DNA of 61,289 nt from Tissierellia bacterium (GCA_012519495.1 JAAYQA010000054.1:1-61289), one strand, 5' to 3'; positions 43,119 to 53,234 are shown, counted from the stretch's first letter. Numbers and translations: made by a program. Notes: a model not told the origin generated them from the sequence alone.

Positions 43119-44789
43119 CTATTTAATAAGGCTGTGCACGTTTACCTGTCCGTCGGATACCATGCCGCTGATTTCTACCGTATCACCCGGAGCGGCAAAC
43201 ACGATGGCCGAACCGATCTCTTTTGCGGACGCGCGATAAACCCATTCGTCTTCTTCTACCAGGAAGTAGAACAGGGTATTTCCGTCGACGACAACTTCCT
43301 GTATTTCTTTCAGGGTCACCGTTTTTTCTATGGCCTCGCCGGTTTCTTCTTCCAAGGGTGCATGCCCGGAGGCATAGGTCTGCAGGGCGTCGGAAACCGT
43401 ATCGCGCACGATGACTTTGGTGAAGTCGGCCGCATCGACCAGCGCGTAGAGCTTGGCGACGTTGGCATCGTCTTTCAGACTCATAAAGTACACGGGGTTT
43501 CCGCTTAAGTTCAGCAGCACAGGAAATGTGGGGTCATAGTTTTTTTCCTGCACCGCCCCTTTGGCAGAAGACATGGCCGCTTCTTCTGTTGCAGAGGGTA
43601 CGGCATAAAACTTGGCTTCCTTGGTGCGCAGATTGACATAGTAGAATCCTAAGTTGGACGTGTCGGCCCGCACGGAAGTCACGCCGGTTACCAGATTGAT
43701 ATCGGTATCCAGGGAGATGTAATTGTAGCCGTTGGTGGTTTTCGTGACGTTTTTCTGTCCGAAGACGGAGTTGAAGAACCCGCCCTGATACATGCCGCGG
43801 GCATCCAGCTGCTGCATGATCACTTCCGACGGATAGACGCGGTCGACCCAATCGGGCATATGGGCGGTTTCATAGGCGGTGCTTTCCCCCGTGTTGGCAT
43901 TGGTCAGAATGGCGCCTTTGGCATCCAGCCCGCCAAAAAAGAAAATGCGCTTGGTCAGGATCGGCGTTACATAAAATGCTTCGCCTTCGTCGTTCAGTTC
44001 AAAATTCGTTTCACCGAGCAGATGAAACGGGTACTGAAAACGGATTTTCCGGTGAATATTCCGAAACAGAAAGTCGCTGGAAGAGTAAAAGACCGGTTTG
44101 TCCAGCTTGACCAGATCGCCTTCCTGATTGGTCATATCGACAGAGATATAGTATTGCAGTCCGTCTTTGAAATTGGAAAAGTACTTGATAATGTCATAGT
44201 ATTTGATCGGAGATACGCGTACCGGCTTGCCGGCAATATTGATCTGCGCATAGTTTTCATCAATCTCAAACTGGCTGACCAGTTCCGCCATGGAACCCAT
44301 TTGCTTTTCGCCGATGATCTCGGCGGTTTCCCGGTCCACAATGGGAATTTGTGAGATAGATATGCGCTGGATATCTTCGGCAAAGACGCCTTCCTGGACA
44401 TCAATCAGGCTGGAATAGGCCTTCGCGTGGAAAAACGGGCCGGAAAACAATGTGAGCAAAACCGGCAGAACAATCAACGCAAAGATCGCAAGGAAGCTGT
44501 ATTTCAGTTCCTGCTTGCGCGGGCGCCGCTTTCCGAACAGCAGCCACAACAGGGTAAACAAAAGCAGACCGCCGGCTAAAAACAGATACAGCCCCAGTCC
44601 CTGCGGGCTAAGAGACGGCAGTGTAAAATAAAAGACGACAAACAATACCAATAGCGTGATCAGGGCAATGGCCCACAAAGGGAGCCCCCGCTTTCTCGTT
44701 TTCGGTGCAGCGGTTTTGTTTTCGGCCGCTTTTTTTCGAATCTGTTCCCATAAGTCTTTCGGCGTAAAAGGTTTTTTCTTCGATTCCAT
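43119..44789 (-). CDS. Large membrane protein of unknown function
   Basis: 556 residues from the ATG at 44789 (GGAGGGATG upstream; a TTG at 44804 would lie inside that site). A basic, Lys-rich cytosolic start is followed by three hydrophobic helices (LWAIALITLLVLFVVFYF; LYLFLAGGLLLFTLLWLLF; FLAIFALIVLPVLLTLF). A ~420-residue extracytoplasmic domain follows (KPVRVSPIKYYDIIKYFSNF; PDWVDRVYPSEVIMQQLDA), ending in an OB-like strand region (ASAKEIGSAIVFAAPGDTVE). Similar proteins occur in Clostridia without known function. Confidence 0.65.
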   Translation of the reverse strand: MESKKKPFTPKDLWEQIRKKAAENKTAAPKTRKRGLPLWAIALITLLVLFVVFYFTLPSLSPQGLGLYLFLAGGLLLFTLLWLLFGKRRPRKQELKYSFLAIFALIVLPVLLTLFSGPFFHAKAYSSLIDVQEGVFAEDIQRISISQIPIVDRETAEIIGEKQMGSMAELVSQFEIDENYAQINIAGKPVRVSPIKYYDIIKYFSNFKDGLQYYISVDMTNQEGDLVKLDKPVFYSSSDFLFRNIHRKIRFQYPFHLLGETNFELNDEGEAFYVTPILTKRIFFFGGLDAKGAILTNANTGESTAYETAHMPDWVDRVYPSEVIMQQLDARGMYQGGFFNSVFGQKNVTKTTNGYNYISLDTDINLVTGVTSVRADTSNLGFYYVNLRTKEAKFYAVPSATEEAAMSSAKGAVQEKNYDPTFPVLLNLSGNPVYFMSLKDDANVAKLYALVDAADFTKVIVRDTVSDALQTYASGHAPLEEETGEAIEKTVTLKEIQEVVVDGNTLFYFLVEEDEWVYRASAKEIGSAIVFAAPGDTVEISGMVSDGQVNVHSLIK

Positions 44790-44874
44790 CTTGCATCCCT
44801 CCAACTATAGTGTAACGTTTTTTCTCGTCTTAGTTATTACAATTTGGTTTCAAACGTGTAAAAACAAAAACAGT

Positions 44875-46308
44875 TCAGCGGGAGGCATAAAATGCCCGGA
44901 CAACTTCTTTATCGCTATAGGGGATCTGTTTTCCGTGGATCCGCTGAAATTCTTCGTGCCCTTTGCCGGCAAGCAGGAGAATATCCCCTTTCTGCAGAAG
45001 TTGCAGTACCGTATTCACTGCCGTACCCCGGTCGGGTTCTTTGTATACTATCGTGTCTGTCCCGACAAAAGATTCGGCCATATCCTCGATGATTTCCTTT
45101 GGATCCTCCTGATTCGGATTATCGGAGGTAAGCATGACGACATCGGCCCATTGTGCCGCCGCATCGCCCAGTTCCCGGCGGCGGTTTTTTGTGCGCCCGC
45201 CGACCGAACCCAGGAGCACAAGCAGGCGCTGCGGTTTGTATTGACGCAGGGTTTGCAGCATGGCCTGCAGGCTGAGGGCATTATGCGCGTAGTCCAGCAC
45301 AATCTGTATACCGTCCGGTGCCGGCAAACTTTCCGCCCGGCCGGCAACCGAAAAGCCCGCCAGCACAGAAAGAGCGGCATCTTTGGGATAACCCAACTGA
45401 TCCGCCGCGCCGATCACCGCCAGCGCATTGTGTACGCTAAATGCACCCGGGGCGGCAACCGCCACCGGATACATGTGTTTTCCCGCAAGGACAAACTGCG
45501 TGGGATCCTGCAGCGTTTGACCGAAGCGAATGGAGGTTGCCGCATAATCCCCCTTTGTGCCGTAATAAAAATCTTTCTTTGCCTTGTTTTTCATATGCGT
45601 TGTCTTTTTGTCATCGGAAAAAAGCAGGGCTTTTTCGCATTGCAAAAACAGCCGGCTCTTCCAGTACGCGTATTCGGCCATATCGGCATGTTCCGAAGGC
45701 CCCAAATGATCCTGTGCCAGATTCGTAAAGATCCCGAGCGCAAAAGGCACATCCGCCACGCGGGCGAGTTTCAAACCCCCGGAAGAAACCTCCATAAACA
45801 CCGTATCCACCCCGGCATCAGCCATTTGCCGCAAAATGCGGTGCAGATCACTCGATTCGGGTGTCGTATTCGCAATATCATACTGCGTGTTTCCGTATAA
45901 AACCCCGTTTGTGCCGATCAAGCCCGGCGTTTTGCCTGCAGCCCGTGCGGTTTCATACAACAGATGACTGACCGTTGTCTTTCCCTTGGTACCGGTGATA
46001 CCGACCATGGTAAGCGCATCGGCGGGATGCTTGTACAGCCTGGCTGCAAGATAAGACATGGCGCGTCTCGCATCGGATACTTGTACCACGGGCAGATCGG
46101 TATCGACCGTCCTTTCGCAAAGAAGCGCCACAGCACCCCGTTTTTTGGCCTCTGCGATAAAAGCATGCCCGTCCCGGGCGAAACCGGAAATGGCTACAAA
46201 AAGAGACCCGGGCCGAATCTCCCGGGAATCATGTGTGATATGAACAATCTCGGCATCGCCATGTTGCCAAACAATCGGATAGCCTGCAAGCAGGTCGGAT
46301 AATTTCAT
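44875..46308 (-). CDS. murE: UDP-N-acetylmuramoyl-L-alanyl-D-glutamate ligase MurE
   Basis: 477 residues. DSREIRPGSLFVAISGFARD, ATP loop GITGTKGKTTVSHLL, NTTPESSDLHRILRQM, LGIFTNLAQDHLG and the C-terminal LDYAHNALSLQAML match MurE. The acceptor-specificity motif reads SDNPNQEDP, not the DNPR that marks meso-diaminopimelate enzymes. A different third-position amino acid such as Lys or Orn is therefore possible. A TATAAT box lies on the minus strand at 46340-46345. Confidence 0.88.
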   Translation of the reverse strand: MKLSDLLAGYPIVWQHGDAEIVHITHDSREIRPGSLFVAISGFARDGHAFIAEAKKRGAVALLCERTVDTDLPVVQVSDARRAMSYLAARLYKHPADALTMVGITGTKGKTTVSHLLYETARAAGKTPGLIGTNGVLYGNTQYDIANTTPESSDLHRILRQMADAGVDTVFMEVSSGGLKLARVADVPFALGIFTNLAQDHLGPSEHADMAEYAYWKSRLFLQCEKALLFSDDKKTTHMKNKAKKDFYYGTKGDYAATSIRFGQTLQDPTQFVLAGKHMYPVAVAAPGAFSVHNALAVIGAADQLGYPKDAALSVLAGFSVAGRAESLPAPDGIQIVLDYAHNALSLQAMLQTLRQYKPQRLLVLLGSVGGRTKNRRRELGDAAAQWADVVMLTSDNPNQEDPKEIIEDMAESFVGTDTIVYKEPDRGTAVNTVLQLLQKGDILLLAGKGHEEFQRIHGKQIPYSDKEVVRAFYASR

Positions 46309-46505
46309 AATCGCTCCTTGTTACGGTGTGATGGTTTCTATTATACATGAAAGCGTAAAGAGAGCGGAGAAAACGTAGATTTATAAAGCAGGCAGCGTTG
46401 CTGGGAACGCAGTTTTACAATAAATCATTATGCATTTTTTATAACGAGTAAGCATACCAGTAATCATCTTTCAAATATGATGTACTAATATTATTAGTGA
46501 AATAT

Positions 46506-46534
46506 TTGACAATATATAAGGGGCAGGCTATGAT
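46506..46534 (+). promoter_or_regulatory. Promoter of the aminotransferase-symporter operon
   Basis: TTGACA (46506-46511), 17 bases, TATGAT (46529-46534). Transcription would start near 46541, giving a ~50-base leader. The 46309-46500 stretch before it is AT-rich and holds no gene that I can see. Confidence 0.75.
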
Positions 46535-46590
46535 GAAAAAAAGAACAGCAGGTAGGCATTTGCTTAGAAAACGATTGAGAGGAGTACATC

Positions 46591-47775
46591 ATGGAATACG
46601 CTGAAAGAATGAAAGAGATCAAGAGTTCGTCTATCCGGGAAATTTTGAAATTCACATTTCAACCGGGCGTCATTTCTTTCGCAGCCGGGAGTCCGTCGCC
46701 CCTGACTTTTCCGGTCGAAGAATTTGGAGAGATTTCAAAGGAGATCTTTGCATCCCGAGCGCAAGAAGCGTTGCAGTACAACATAACGGAAGGCTATCCG
46801 CCCTTGGTTGACAAGATCGTACAGTACAACAAAAAACGCTTCGATATGGGAAGAGATTTCGACCGGACGCTCATCGTTACCGGTGCCCAGCAAGGACTGG
46901 ATTTTTTTGCCAAGGTTTTTATCAACGAAGGGGATGTGGTCATTTGTGAGAATCCAAGTTTTGTGGGTGGCATGAATGCATTCAAATCCTATGGAGCACG
47001 AATGATCGGTGTTGATTTGGAAGAAGACGGTATCGATGTAAACCGGGTAGAAGAAATCCTTCGCACGGAGAAGAAAGTCAAAGCGATTTATCTGATTCCT
47101 ACTTTTCAGAATCCTTCGGGGATTACGATGTCAGCAAAAAAGAGAAAAGAGATTTATGCATTAGCCAAAAAACACCAGGTTCTGATCGTAGAAGACAATC
47201 CGTACGGCGAGTTGCGCTATCGCGGCGAAGATATTTTGCCGATAAAGGCTTTCGATGAGGAAGGACTGGTTGTATATGTCGGAACTTTCTCCAAAACACT
47301 ATCCGCCGGTATGCGTTTAGGATTTGTGGTTGCGCAGGAGGAACTGTTCTCGAAAATGGTTTTAGCCAAGCAGGTATCCGATGTTCATACCCCTATTTAT
47401 TTTCAGATATTGGTGGATGAATATCTCAGCCGATATGACTATAGTGCGCATATCAAAAACTTGCAGGGTTTTTACGCAGAAAAATGTGATGCGATGCTGA
47501 CGTCTCTCGACACGTATATTGGGGACCGCATGCAATATACGCGGCCGGAAGGCGGGCTGTTTATCTGGTGTACTTTGCCGGATGCGATCGATCTGGATGC
47601 ATTTACCCGGCGCGCTATGCAGGAGAAAATTGCTTTTGTGCCCGGCTATGACTTCATGGCAGGATCAACAGATACATGTCATGAACTACGGCTGAACTTC
47701 TCCATCCCAACGGAAGAACAGATTGAGACGGGGATTAAAACACTCGGCACAATCCTGAAGGAAATGAATCAGTAA
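46591..47775 (+). CDS. PLP-dependent aminotransferase (fold type I, LysN/MocR-like)
   Basis: 394 residues. IREILKFTFQPGVISFAAGSP opens the fold, VTGAQQGLDFFAKVFINEGD follows, and IPTFQNPSGITMS, VEDNPYGELRY and YVGTFSKTLSAGMRLGFVV contain the PLP-binding Asp/Tyr and the Schiff-base Lys. The closest known types are 2-aminoadipate, aromatic and branched-chain aminotransferases. GAGAGGAG precedes the ATG. As first gene of the operon it would convert the imported amino acid to a 2-oxo acid. Confidence 0.9.
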   Translation: MEYAERMKEIKSSSIREILKFTFQPGVISFAAGSPSPLTFPVEEFGEISKEIFASRAQEALQYNITEGYPPLVDKIVQYNKKRFDMGRDFDRTLIVTGAQQGLDFFAKVFINEGDVVICENPSFVGGMNAFKSYGARMIGVDLEEDGIDVNRVEEILRTEKKVKAIYLIPTFQNPSGITMSAKKRKEIYALAKKHQVLIVEDNPYGELRYRGEDILPIKAFDEEGLVVYVGTFSKTLSAGMRLGFVVAQEELFSKMVLAKQVSDVHTPIYFQILVDEYLSRYDYSAHIKNLQGFYAEKCDAMLTSLDTYIGDRMQYTRPEGGLFIWCTLPDAIDLDAFTRRAMQEKIAFVPGYDFMAGSTDTCHELRLNFSIPTEEQIETGIKTLGTILKEMNQ

Positions 47776-47789
47776 GAAAGGAGCTGCAT

Positions 47790-50624
47790 TTGCAAGCATT
47801 ATTTAACCGTAAAAAGGGTCCCATGCGCGTAATGGGTTTTTGCTCCGGTTCCGGCGCGACGTTATGGAAAACACTGGAATTACAACGAGAGTTGGAAGCG
47901 TGTCCGGAAGGCTCTCCGTTTCAAGTCGTGGGTGCATTTACCGGCAACAAAAATGCGAAAGCGATCGTTCGGGCGAAGGAGGAAGGCATTCCGATTTATA
48001 CCCTGGATATGCGTGAGTTTTACGAAAAACACGATAAACCACTGAATGATATGGAGACAAGGCGGGCTTTCGATGCAGCGGTCTATGAAATGATCCGAGA
48101 AGCCCGAGCAGATGTGATCCTCCTGGCCGGATATGTATGGGCGATTACCGAGCCCATATTGGACAACTATTTGATGGTTAATGTCCACCCGGGCGATTTA
48201 TCTGTCGAGAAAGACGGGGAACGGATTTTAGCCGGTGCAAACGGCGTCAAGTCTGCCTTTGAACACCGAATGAATGACATTGCAGCGAGCTCTCATTTGG
48301 TGAATAGCGGCCTGGATCAAGGACCGATCCTGATGATATCCGAAAGCATCCCGATCGATTATGCATTGCACACGGAAGAAGAAGCGCGTTTCCGTTACTA
48401 TCTGAAGCTGATTAATGCGCAAAACCGCCTTCTTGGGGCACGAACGATTCTGGAAATCGCACAAGGAAACTTTGCAAGAGATGGAAACGGACGCTATTAC
48501 TATCGCGGAAAAGCTGTACCCAAGGGTGTAAAGATATCTTCATGGGAACAGTACAAGCCGCGGCCGCTTCTTTCGGCAGATTGTCTTTTATCTCCGCATA
48601 CCGTTGCTGTGGTAGGGGCTTCGCGCAGTAAAGGATTGGGTTACAAAATCCTAACCAACATTCTGGAGACCGGTTTCACCGGAGAATTATATGCGGTAAA
48701 CCGACAGGGAGAGTCGGTAGAGGAGGTGCCCGGTTACAAAGCCATCGCAGAAATTCCCGAAAGAATTGACCTTGCTGTTTTAGCGGTACCTTCCGGTGCG
48801 ATTGAAGCTGTGATTGAAGAATGCGGCGAGCACGGCGTGCGTGCACTGATATGTGTTACAGCCGGCTTTGCAGAGACAGGAGAAGAGGGTCGGCAAGCGC
48901 AAAGGCGAATTGATGATCTGCTTCACAAATACAATATGCGCATGCTTGGACCAAACTGCATGGGCGCGATGAATCTTACAGAAGATATTCGCTTAGGCGC
49001 AACGATTCTGCAAAGTACACCGAAGGAAGGAGGCATTGCCTTTGTCACGCAAAGCGGAGCCATCGGAGCAACGTATGTAGATTACTCAGAGCGTTTAAAC
49101 ATAGGGTTTTCCGTCATAGTATCGCTGGGGAATCAGGCAGATATCACGGTGTGCGACATCTTGCCGCTGCTAAATGATAATCCGAAGACCAAAGTGGTTT
49201 TGCTCTATCTGGAAACCATCCCGGAACCGGATCGCTTCAGAAAGATCATGCAGACGATGCAGAAACCGGTGATCATTGTAAAATCCGGTCGGTCAGAAGC
49301 CGGTGCAAAAGCAGCCGGTTCCCATACGGCCAGTTTGGCAGGGGATGAGGTGATTACCGATGCGTTCCTCACCCAATGCGGTGTTATTCGTGTGGATCAA
49401 TTGCGAACGGCATTCCAGATGGCCGACACCTTATCCAAAGTACAACCTCCCAAGGGAAATCGTGTCGGGGTGGTAACCAATGCGGGCGGTCCCGGTATTT
49501 TGATCATGGATTCCTTGAGTGCCAAAGGATTTGAAATGCCTGCGTTGACACAGGAACAAGTCGAGCGACTGGCACCGAAATTACTGAAAGAGGCATCCAT
49601 CGCCAATCCGATTGATCTGGTAGCGACAGCTACACCGGAACATTATGCAGACGCAGTAGAAGAGATGCTTCGATCGGAGATAGATGCTTTGGTCGTTAAT
49701 TGCGTACCTCCTGCCAATGTAGACACCTACGCGATTGCCAAACGAATTCTCCCGATTCTGAAAACGGCGGAAATTCCGTCATACACCTGTTTTATGGGAC
49801 CGACGCTGGGTGGAGAAGCAACGGCGCTATTTAGAAAAGAAGGGATTCCTGCTTTTGACTTTCCGGATGAAATAGCGGCATCGATACGAAGGAAGAATCC
49901 GAACGTGTCCGTAGCCTATCCGTTTGAACCTTTGCGAAAGCCGGAGGGTGCAGAAATACATTCTTTCTTGCATCGAGCGGAAAAAGGAGATTATTTGCCG
50001 CAGGCACAGGTAACGGAGTTATTGGATCTGTACGGTATCCCCCGCGTAAAAGAGGTCTATATCCCGGTGGATGAAGAACCGGTGTTGGATAAGCTACCTT
50101 TCCCGATGGTGGCTAAAGCCGTGGTGCCGGATATGACCCACAAATCTGACAAAGGAGGCGTGGTACTGAATATTGGTTCCATGGAAGAATTGAAAAATCT
50201 GCTTGCTCGCTGGAAGAAGGACTTCACCGATTTGGAAGGGGTCATCGTACAGACGCAAATAGCAAGCGGATTGGAACTGGCTTTTGGATTGGACAATGAT
50301 CCGGTATACGGCTTGAACCTGATGTTTGGGATGGGCGGTACGGCAATAGATGTAATCGGAGATGTGCAGTTTAGGAATACACCGCTTACGGCAAACGATG
50401 CGGCAGGCATGGTGGAAGGGATCAAAGCATATCCGTTACTCACAGGCTATAGAGGAACCGCGGCTGCGGATCAGAGTACATTATACGGGATTATCGCGTC
50501 GCTGAATCAAATGGCTCTGGATATGCCTTCTTTGCAGGAGTTAGACATCAACCCGATGATAGTAGACGCAAAAACCGGAAGTTTGGTAGCAGTCGATTGT
50601 CGCGTTTTAATCAGCGCGGAATAG
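47790..50624 (+). CDS. Formyltransferase domain fused to ADP-forming acyl-CoA synthetase
   Basis: 944 residues, TTG start after AAAGGAG. Residues ~12-225 are a PurN-like formyltransferase: GFCSGSGATLW, then N131 and H133 in LMVNVHPGDLS and D176 in NSGLDQGPIL, the N-H-D catalytic triad. Residues ~265-944 are an NDP-forming acyl-CoA synthetase: CoA-binding AVVGASRSKGLGYK, MLGPNCMGAMN, FVTQSGAIGA, H512 in AAGSHTASLAGDE (phospho-His position) and a C-terminal ATP-grasp (VVPDMTHKSDKGGVVLNI). It could make ATP from an acyl- or formyl-CoA. I know no characterised protein with this architecture. Confidence 0.85.
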   Translation: MQALFNRKKGPMRVMGFCSGSGATLWKTLELQRELEACPEGSPFQVVGAFTGNKNAKAIVRAKEEGIPIYTLDMREFYEKHDKPLNDMETRRAFDAAVYEMIREARADVILLAGYVWAITEPILDNYLMVNVHPGDLSVEKDGERILAGANGVKSAFEHRMNDIAASSHLVNSGLDQGPILMISESIPIDYALHTEEEARFRYYLKLINAQNRLLGARTILEIAQGNFARDGNGRYYYRGKAVPKGVKISSWEQYKPRPLLSADCLLSPHTVAVVGASRSKGLGYKILTNILETGFTGELYAVNRQGESVEEVPGYKAIAEIPERIDLAVLAVPSGAIEAVIEECGEHGVRALICVTAGFAETGEEGRQAQRRIDDLLHKYNMRMLGPNCMGAMNLTEDIRLGATILQSTPKEGGIAFVTQSGAIGATYVDYSERLNIGFSVIVSLGNQADITVCDILPLLNDNPKTKVVLLYLETIPEPDRFRKIMQTMQKPVIIVKSGRSEAGAKAAGSHTASLAGDEVITDAFLTQCGVIRVDQLRTAFQMADTLSKVQPPKGNRVGVVTNAGGPGILIMDSLSAKGFEMPALTQEQVERLAPKLLKEASIANPIDLVATATPEHYADAVEEMLRSEIDALVVNCVPPANVDTYAIAKRILPILKTAEIPSYTCFMGPTLGGEATALFRKEGIPAFDFPDEIAASIRRKNPNVSVAYPFEPLRKPEGAEIHSFLHRAEKGDYLPQAQVTELLDLYGIPRVKEVYIPVDEEPVLDKLPFPMVAKAVVPDMTHKSDKGGVVLNIGSMEELKNLLARWKKDFTDLEGVIVQTQIASGLELAFGLDNDPVYGLNLMFGMGGTAIDVIGDVQFRNTPLTANDAAGMVEGIKAYPLLTGYRGTAAADQSTLYGIIASLNQMALDMPSLQELDINPMIVDAKTGSLVAVDCRVLISAE

Positions 50625-50639
50625 AAAGGAGAGAAAACA

Positions 50640-51851
50640 ATGCATCGTGTAGAAGGAAAGTACTGGGTCAGTCCCTCCAATTATCATGAGGAGATTACCT
50701 CTACGTATCAGTTCCCCGAAAAAATTGAAATCCTGGATTCAACATTGCGCGACGGAGAGCAACAACCCAATATCATTTATACGCTGGAAGATAAAATCCG
50801 AATCGCAAAACAATTGGACAAAATAGGAGTCGATCGATTAGAAGCAGGTACACCGGCTGCGTCCAAAGAGGATGAGGAAGCCATTCGCAGTATTTGTAAT
50901 CTGGGGCTAAACGCGAAAGTATTCGCCTTTGTTCGAAATGTTGTGTCGGATATTGAATTGGCCAAGGATTGTGGCGTATACGGCGTGTTGGCGGAAGTAC
51001 CGGGGAGCAATCACCTCCTTAAACAAGGGATGCGCTGGACGGTGGACAAAGCCGTGGCGGCAGCCGTGAAGTCAACGAAACGAGCGCATGAACTCGGATT
51101 GTATGTAACCTTTTTCCCGGCAGACGGTTCCCGTGCGGATTTGGATTTTCTTTTGCATACACTGGAAGCCATTATTGAGGGGGGAGGTCATGTGGATTCT
51201 ATTGCTTTGGTAGATACATTTGGCGCATTCTCACCGGAAGGTGCTGCATTTACCGTACGCAAACTGGTTGAAAAGTTTCATCGTCCGGTTGAAGCGCATT
51301 TTCATGAAGACTTCGGCTTGAGTGTCGCAACAACGATCGCAGCTTTGAAGGCAGGGGCATCCGTTGCACACGTTACAGTAAACGGGACCGGGGAAAGAGC
51401 CGGGAATTGTCCGATCGAACCTCTCGTATTATCGCTGGAATGCTTATATGGACAAAAAACCAATGTAAAGACGGAGCTGCTTTTGGAGACGTCTAAATTA
51501 GTAGAAGAGTTAAGCGGTCATAAGGTTCCGCTTACAAAGGCAATTATCGGAGCGGAGATTTTCGGATGGGAAACCGGTATGCCTACAGGACTGTGGAAGA
51601 ATTGCAAGGATGAAGATCCGCTGGTCATGCTTCCTTATCTTTGGAGTATGACAGGACAGCGAGAACCGTTGATCTCGTTGGGAAAGAAAAGCGGAAAGGC
51701 AAATATCCAGATTTGGCTGGAAAAACTAGGGAAAGAAATGGATGATGAAAAAATGGATGCACTGCTGGGAGAAATCAAGCAGCGTTCCATTGATAAAAAA
51801 CGTGTATTGCAAGAAGACGAATTCTTGTCTCTACTGGAAAAGTATCAATAA
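50640..51851 (+). CDS. HMGL-like enzyme (homocitrate/isopropylmalate synthase family)
   Basis: 403 residues. EILDSTLRDGEQQPNIIYTL is the metal-site signature, RLEAGTPAASKED follows, and EAHFHEDFGLSVATTIAALK and VTVNGTGERAGNCPIEPLVL are the later landmarks. It lacks the C-terminal regulatory domain of LeuA. Family members condense acetyl-CoA with a 2-oxo acid or run the reverse cleavage. The aminotransferase upstream would supply such a 2-oxo acid. AAAGGAG precedes the ATG at 50640. Confidence 0.85.
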   Translation: MHRVEGKYWVSPSNYHEEITSTYQFPEKIEILDSTLRDGEQQPNIIYTLEDKIRIAKQLDKIGVDRLEAGTPAASKEDEEAIRSICNLGLNAKVFAFVRNVVSDIELAKDCGVYGVLAEVPGSNHLLKQGMRWTVDKAVAAAVKSTKRAHELGLYVTFFPADGSRADLDFLLHTLEAIIEGGGHVDSIALVDTFGAFSPEGAAFTVRKLVEKFHRPVEAHFHEDFGLSVATTIAALKAGASVAHVTVNGTGERAGNCPIEPLVLSLECLYGQKTNVKTELLLETSKLVEELSGHKVPLTKAIIGAEIFGWETGMPTGLWKNCKDEDPLVMLPYLWSMTGQREPLISLGKKSGKANIQIWLEKLGKEMDDEKMDALLGEIKQRSIDKKRVLQEDEFLSLLEKYQ

Positions 51852-51869
51852 AAAGAAAGGACGAATCGG

Positions 51870-53234
51870 ATGAAAGAGCAAAATCAATTAAACACCGGCC
51901 AGCCAAGAGAGCGCTGGGGCAGTAAGTTTGGTTTTATCCTTGCGACAGCCGGTTCTGCTGTAGGCTTGGGAAATATTTGGCGTTTTCCCTATATGACAGG
52001 CGCGTACGGCGGGGCTTCATTCGTACTGCTGTATTTGGGAATCATCGTTTTAATCGGGGCATCGATGCTAATCGTTGATTTTGTGATTGGACGTCATGGT
52101 AGAGCTAATGCGGTAGAATCCTATCGAAAAATCAGCAGCAAATTTGTGTGGATGGGTTATCTCGGGATATTCTGTGCAATACTGGTCTTGTCGTACTACG
52201 CGGTCATTGGAGGGTGGATCACATATTATGGACTCTCGTCCTTTACCTCGTTGCGAGGATTGGATTCCGGACAAGTGGGGGAATTCTTTGGTGCATTCAG
52301 CGGACATCCATGGAAACCGCTCATATTCCAATTATCCTTCATGGTGTTTACGGTCGTGATAGTCATGGGCGGTATTAAGAAAGGCATAGAAAAATGGAAT
52401 AAGATTTTGATGCCCGCATTGCTGATTATGTTGGTGATCCTCGTCATTAAGAGCTTAACCCTTGAGGGGGGAATGGAAGGTGTCAAATACTTCCTGAAAC
52501 CGGATTTTTCCAAAATTACGTGGGCAACGGTTGTTGCTGCAACAGGCCAGGTTTTCTTTTCATTGAACATAGGAACTACAGGTATGGTTGTTTACGGGAG
52601 TTATTTGGATGATGATATCAATATTCCCAAATCGTCTCTGCCTATTATAGCGACAGACACAGCGGTTGCCCTATTGGCCGGATTGATTGTATTCCCCACG
52701 GCCTTTGCATTTGGTGTAGAACCTGGTTCCGGCCCCGGGCTGGTATTTGTAACCATACCCAGCATCTACTCGTCCATGCCTTTTGGCAGTGTCTTTTCCT
52801 TCCTGTTCTTTGCCCTGCTGCTCTTTGCGTCTGTGACTTCTTCCATCTCTATTCTGGAGATCGTCGTTGCATTCCTCCGGGAGAAAACCAATCTGAGCAG
52901 AAAAAACGCATCGATCTGGACCGGTGTATTGTGTATGATTCTTGGGATTCCCGTCAGTTTGGGCTTTGGAATCTGGCAGAATGTAACCTTCTTCGGAAAA
53001 GGGATATTTGACTTGTTTGACTTTTTTGCCGCCAATGTCAGTTATCCGATCATTGCCTTGTTCAGTGCCATATTAGTAGGTTGGATATGGAAAAAAGAAG
53101 AGGTCATCGATGCAGTTTCTTCGCATGGATTATATAGCAGAAAAGTAAGCGAGACCTGGTATTATGTGGTTAAGTTCGTATGTGTGGTCGGCTTATCCAT
53201 TGTTGCCCTTTCTTTGGTGGGCATACTGAAATAA
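51870..53234 (+). CDS. Sodium:neurotransmitter (NSS) family amino-acid symporter
   Basis: 454 residues and about eleven to twelve helices. The start ERWGSKFGFILATAGSAVGL followed by GNIWRFPYMTGAYGG is the hallmark of NSS helix 1, with the unwound Na+ and substrate site. Helices 6-8 hold FFSLNIGTTGMVVYGSYL and ALLLFASVTSSISILEIVV. Bacterial members (LeuT, TnaT) import Leu, Trp, Tyr or Met with Na+. AAAGAAAGGACG precedes the ATG. Last gene of the operon. Confidence 0.93.
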   Translation: MKEQNQLNTGQPRERWGSKFGFILATAGSAVGLGNIWRFPYMTGAYGGASFVLLYLGIIVLIGASMLIVDFVIGRHGRANAVESYRKISSKFVWMGYLGIFCAILVLSYYAVIGGWITYYGLSSFTSLRGLDSGQVGEFFGAFSGHPWKPLIFQLSFMVFTVVIVMGGIKKGIEKWNKILMPALLIMLVILVIKSLTLEGGMEGVKYFLKPDFSKITWATVVAATGQVFFSLNIGTTGMVVYGSYLDDDINIPKSSLPIIATDTAVALLAGLIVFPTAFAFGVEPGSGPGLVFVTIPSIYSSMPFGSVFSFLFFALLLFASVTSSISILEIVVAFLREKTNLSRKNASIWTGVLCMILGIPVSLGFGIWQNVTFFGKGIFDLFDFFAANVSYPIIALFSAILVGWIWKKEEVIDAVSSHGLYSRKVSETWYYVVKFVCVVGLSIVALSLVGILK

